Shown piece by piece: positions 41,644-42,359 of a DNA stretch of 42,359 bases. Location: NCBI GenBank assembly GCA_013214545.1, contig JABSQB010000027.1, positions 1 to 42,359 of the forward strand. The letters run 5' to 3'. Positions within the stretch are counted from its first letter, which is position 1; each line of letters begins with the position of its first letter. Position numbers and translations under genes: made by a program. This DNA is from Henriciella sp. GTDB taxonomy: Bacteria > Pseudomonadota > Alphaproteobacteria > Caulobacterales > Hyphomonadaceae. The notes under the pieces were generated by a model, which saw nothing but the letters and a program-made list of their open reading frames with translations, was not told the origin of the DNA and ran no database searches.

Positions 41644-42359
41644 TCACGCACCCGGCGGCAACAGAGCCTCGAGGTTTTCCAATCGGTCGGCTTCAGCGCT
41701 GGGTTTGTCCCAGCGAATCCGGTTGATCCGCGGGAAGCGCATAGCGATCCCTGACTTGTGGCGCGGACTGCGTTGCAGTCCTTCAAAAGCGACTTCCAGG
41801 ACCAAGCCATGGTCTTTCGTCGCCGTGACGGAGCGCACTGGACCAAACCGCTCCAACGTGTTGTCGCGTACGAACTTATCAAGCTGCTTGAGCTCTTCGT
41901 CGGTGAAGCCGAAATAGGCTTTGCCAACCGGCGTAAGCTGGTCGCTGCCATCAACCTCACGCCAAACACCGAACGTGAAATCAGAATAGAAACTCGAGCG
42001 TTTGCCATGGCCGCGCTGGGCGTAGAGTAAAACCGCATCGATCAGGAACGGGTCTCTCTTCCATTTGAACCAAGGACCTTTGGGTCGACCGGCTTCATAA
42101 ACGCTATCCCAGCGCTTCAGCATGAGGCCTTCGATTTCTGACGCTGGCGGATTGTTGCGGGCGTGCTCCAACGCGTCGATGGAAACCACGTCGACTAGGG
42201 GCGATAGGTCAATGCGATCACTCTCGAGCCGCTCAACGAACGCTTCGAGGTGCGCGCGGCGGGTTCGAAAATCCTGCCCACGCAGATCGTCCTCACCTTC
42301 AACCAATAGATCATAGACCCGAATGAAGGCGGGCCGCGCATCCATTTGCTTCTTGGTCA
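41644..42359 (-). CDS. ATP-dependent DNA ligase, C-terminal part (cut by window end)
   Basis: About 238 residues of a larger ligase are seen. The adenylation domain shows motif IV (EIEGLMLKRWDSVYEAG) and motif V (GPWFKWKRDP), followed by the OB-fold with motif VI (SGIAMRFPRINRIRWDK). This fits the bacterial ATP-dependent ligase family annotated as cisplatin-damage-response ligase, which often travels with an Lhr-like helicase and a phosphoesterase; those partners would lie outside the window. The catalytic Lys motif I and the N-terminal domain are beyond 42359. The frame is open at the window edge. Confidence 0.92.
   Translation of the reverse strand, partial: TKKQMDARPAFIRVYDLLVEGEDDLRGQDFRTRRAHLEAFVERLESDRIDLSPLVDVVSIDALEHARNNPPASEIEGLMLKRWDSVYEAGRPKGPWFKWKRDPFLIDAVLLYAQRGHGKRSSFYSDFTFGVWREVDGSDQLTPVGKAYFGFTDEELKQLDKFVRDNTLERFGPVRSVTATKDHGLVLEVAFEGLQRSPRHKSGIAMRFPRINRIRWDKPSAEADRLENLEALLPPGA

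Overview
This 42.4 kb window of moderately GC-rich DNA comes from an alphaproteobacterial chromosome, most likely a Hyphomonas/Maricaulis-like member of the Caulobacterales-Maricaulales group. The best evidence is a circularly permuted, two-piece ssrA (tmRNA) gene beside the alphaproteobacterial type of SspB. An ExoD-family protein, DUF885 and TonB-receptor genes and the general gene style agree. The family-level placement is inference. No insertion sequence, phage module or CRISPR array was seen; this is housekeeping and accessory chromosome.

Region by region. 1-3.2 kb: two tail-to-tail copies of a YHS-domain gene forming one large imperfect palindrome, then a minus-strand redox set (YHS, DoxX-like, AhpD/CMD-like) facing a divergent LysR regulator. 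3.2-7.2 kb: a DUF885 lipoprotein peptidase, a small lipoprotein, permuted ssrA, sspB and a PaaI-type thioesterase. 7.2-15.9 kb: MAPEG/HxlR divergent pair with a palindromic operator, a secreted Sel1-repeat protein, RusA-like nuclease, hemH, an acyl-CoA ligase, tRNA-Leu(CAA), ExoD, DsbB, DUF3429 and two small membrane proteins. 16-22 kb: lpd, a TetR/DJ-1 divergent pair with duplicated operator arms, a gene split by an amber stop, and a Tat-exported two-subunit molybdenum hydroxylase (IorAB-like).

22-31.4 kb: a 2OG-Fe(II) oxygenase-like gene, an uncharacterised exported protein, ppa, an SbtA/SbtB-type bicarbonate transporter with its PII-like partner, a TetR regulator, a degenerate Gfo/Idh/MocA protein translationally coupled to cysQ, two lipoproteins and an MDR-family reductase. 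31.5-34.5 kb: an unrecognised 340-residue protein, the RNase P RNA gene (minus strand), and an SDR-GST pair. 34.5-38.7 kb: a TonB-dependent heme/iron-type receptor divergent from a DUF6607-DUF4198 pair, with two Fur-like boxes between. 38.7-42.36 kb: a minus-strand run of ATP-dependent DNA ligase (cut by the window end), EamA transporter, AmpD amidase, a CpcT/CpeT-like lipoprotein and a low-molecular-weight-phosphatase-like gene.

Functional links. ssrA and SspB act in the same ribosome-rescue/ClpXP pathway. SbtA/SbtB form a transporter-regulator pair. The receptor, DUF6607 and DUF4198 genes look like one metal- or heme-acquisition unit. Several regulator/target pairs (LysR, HxlR, TetR) carry visible dyad operators in their divergent promoters. 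Some convergent genes share their stop codons, showing a tightly packed genome.
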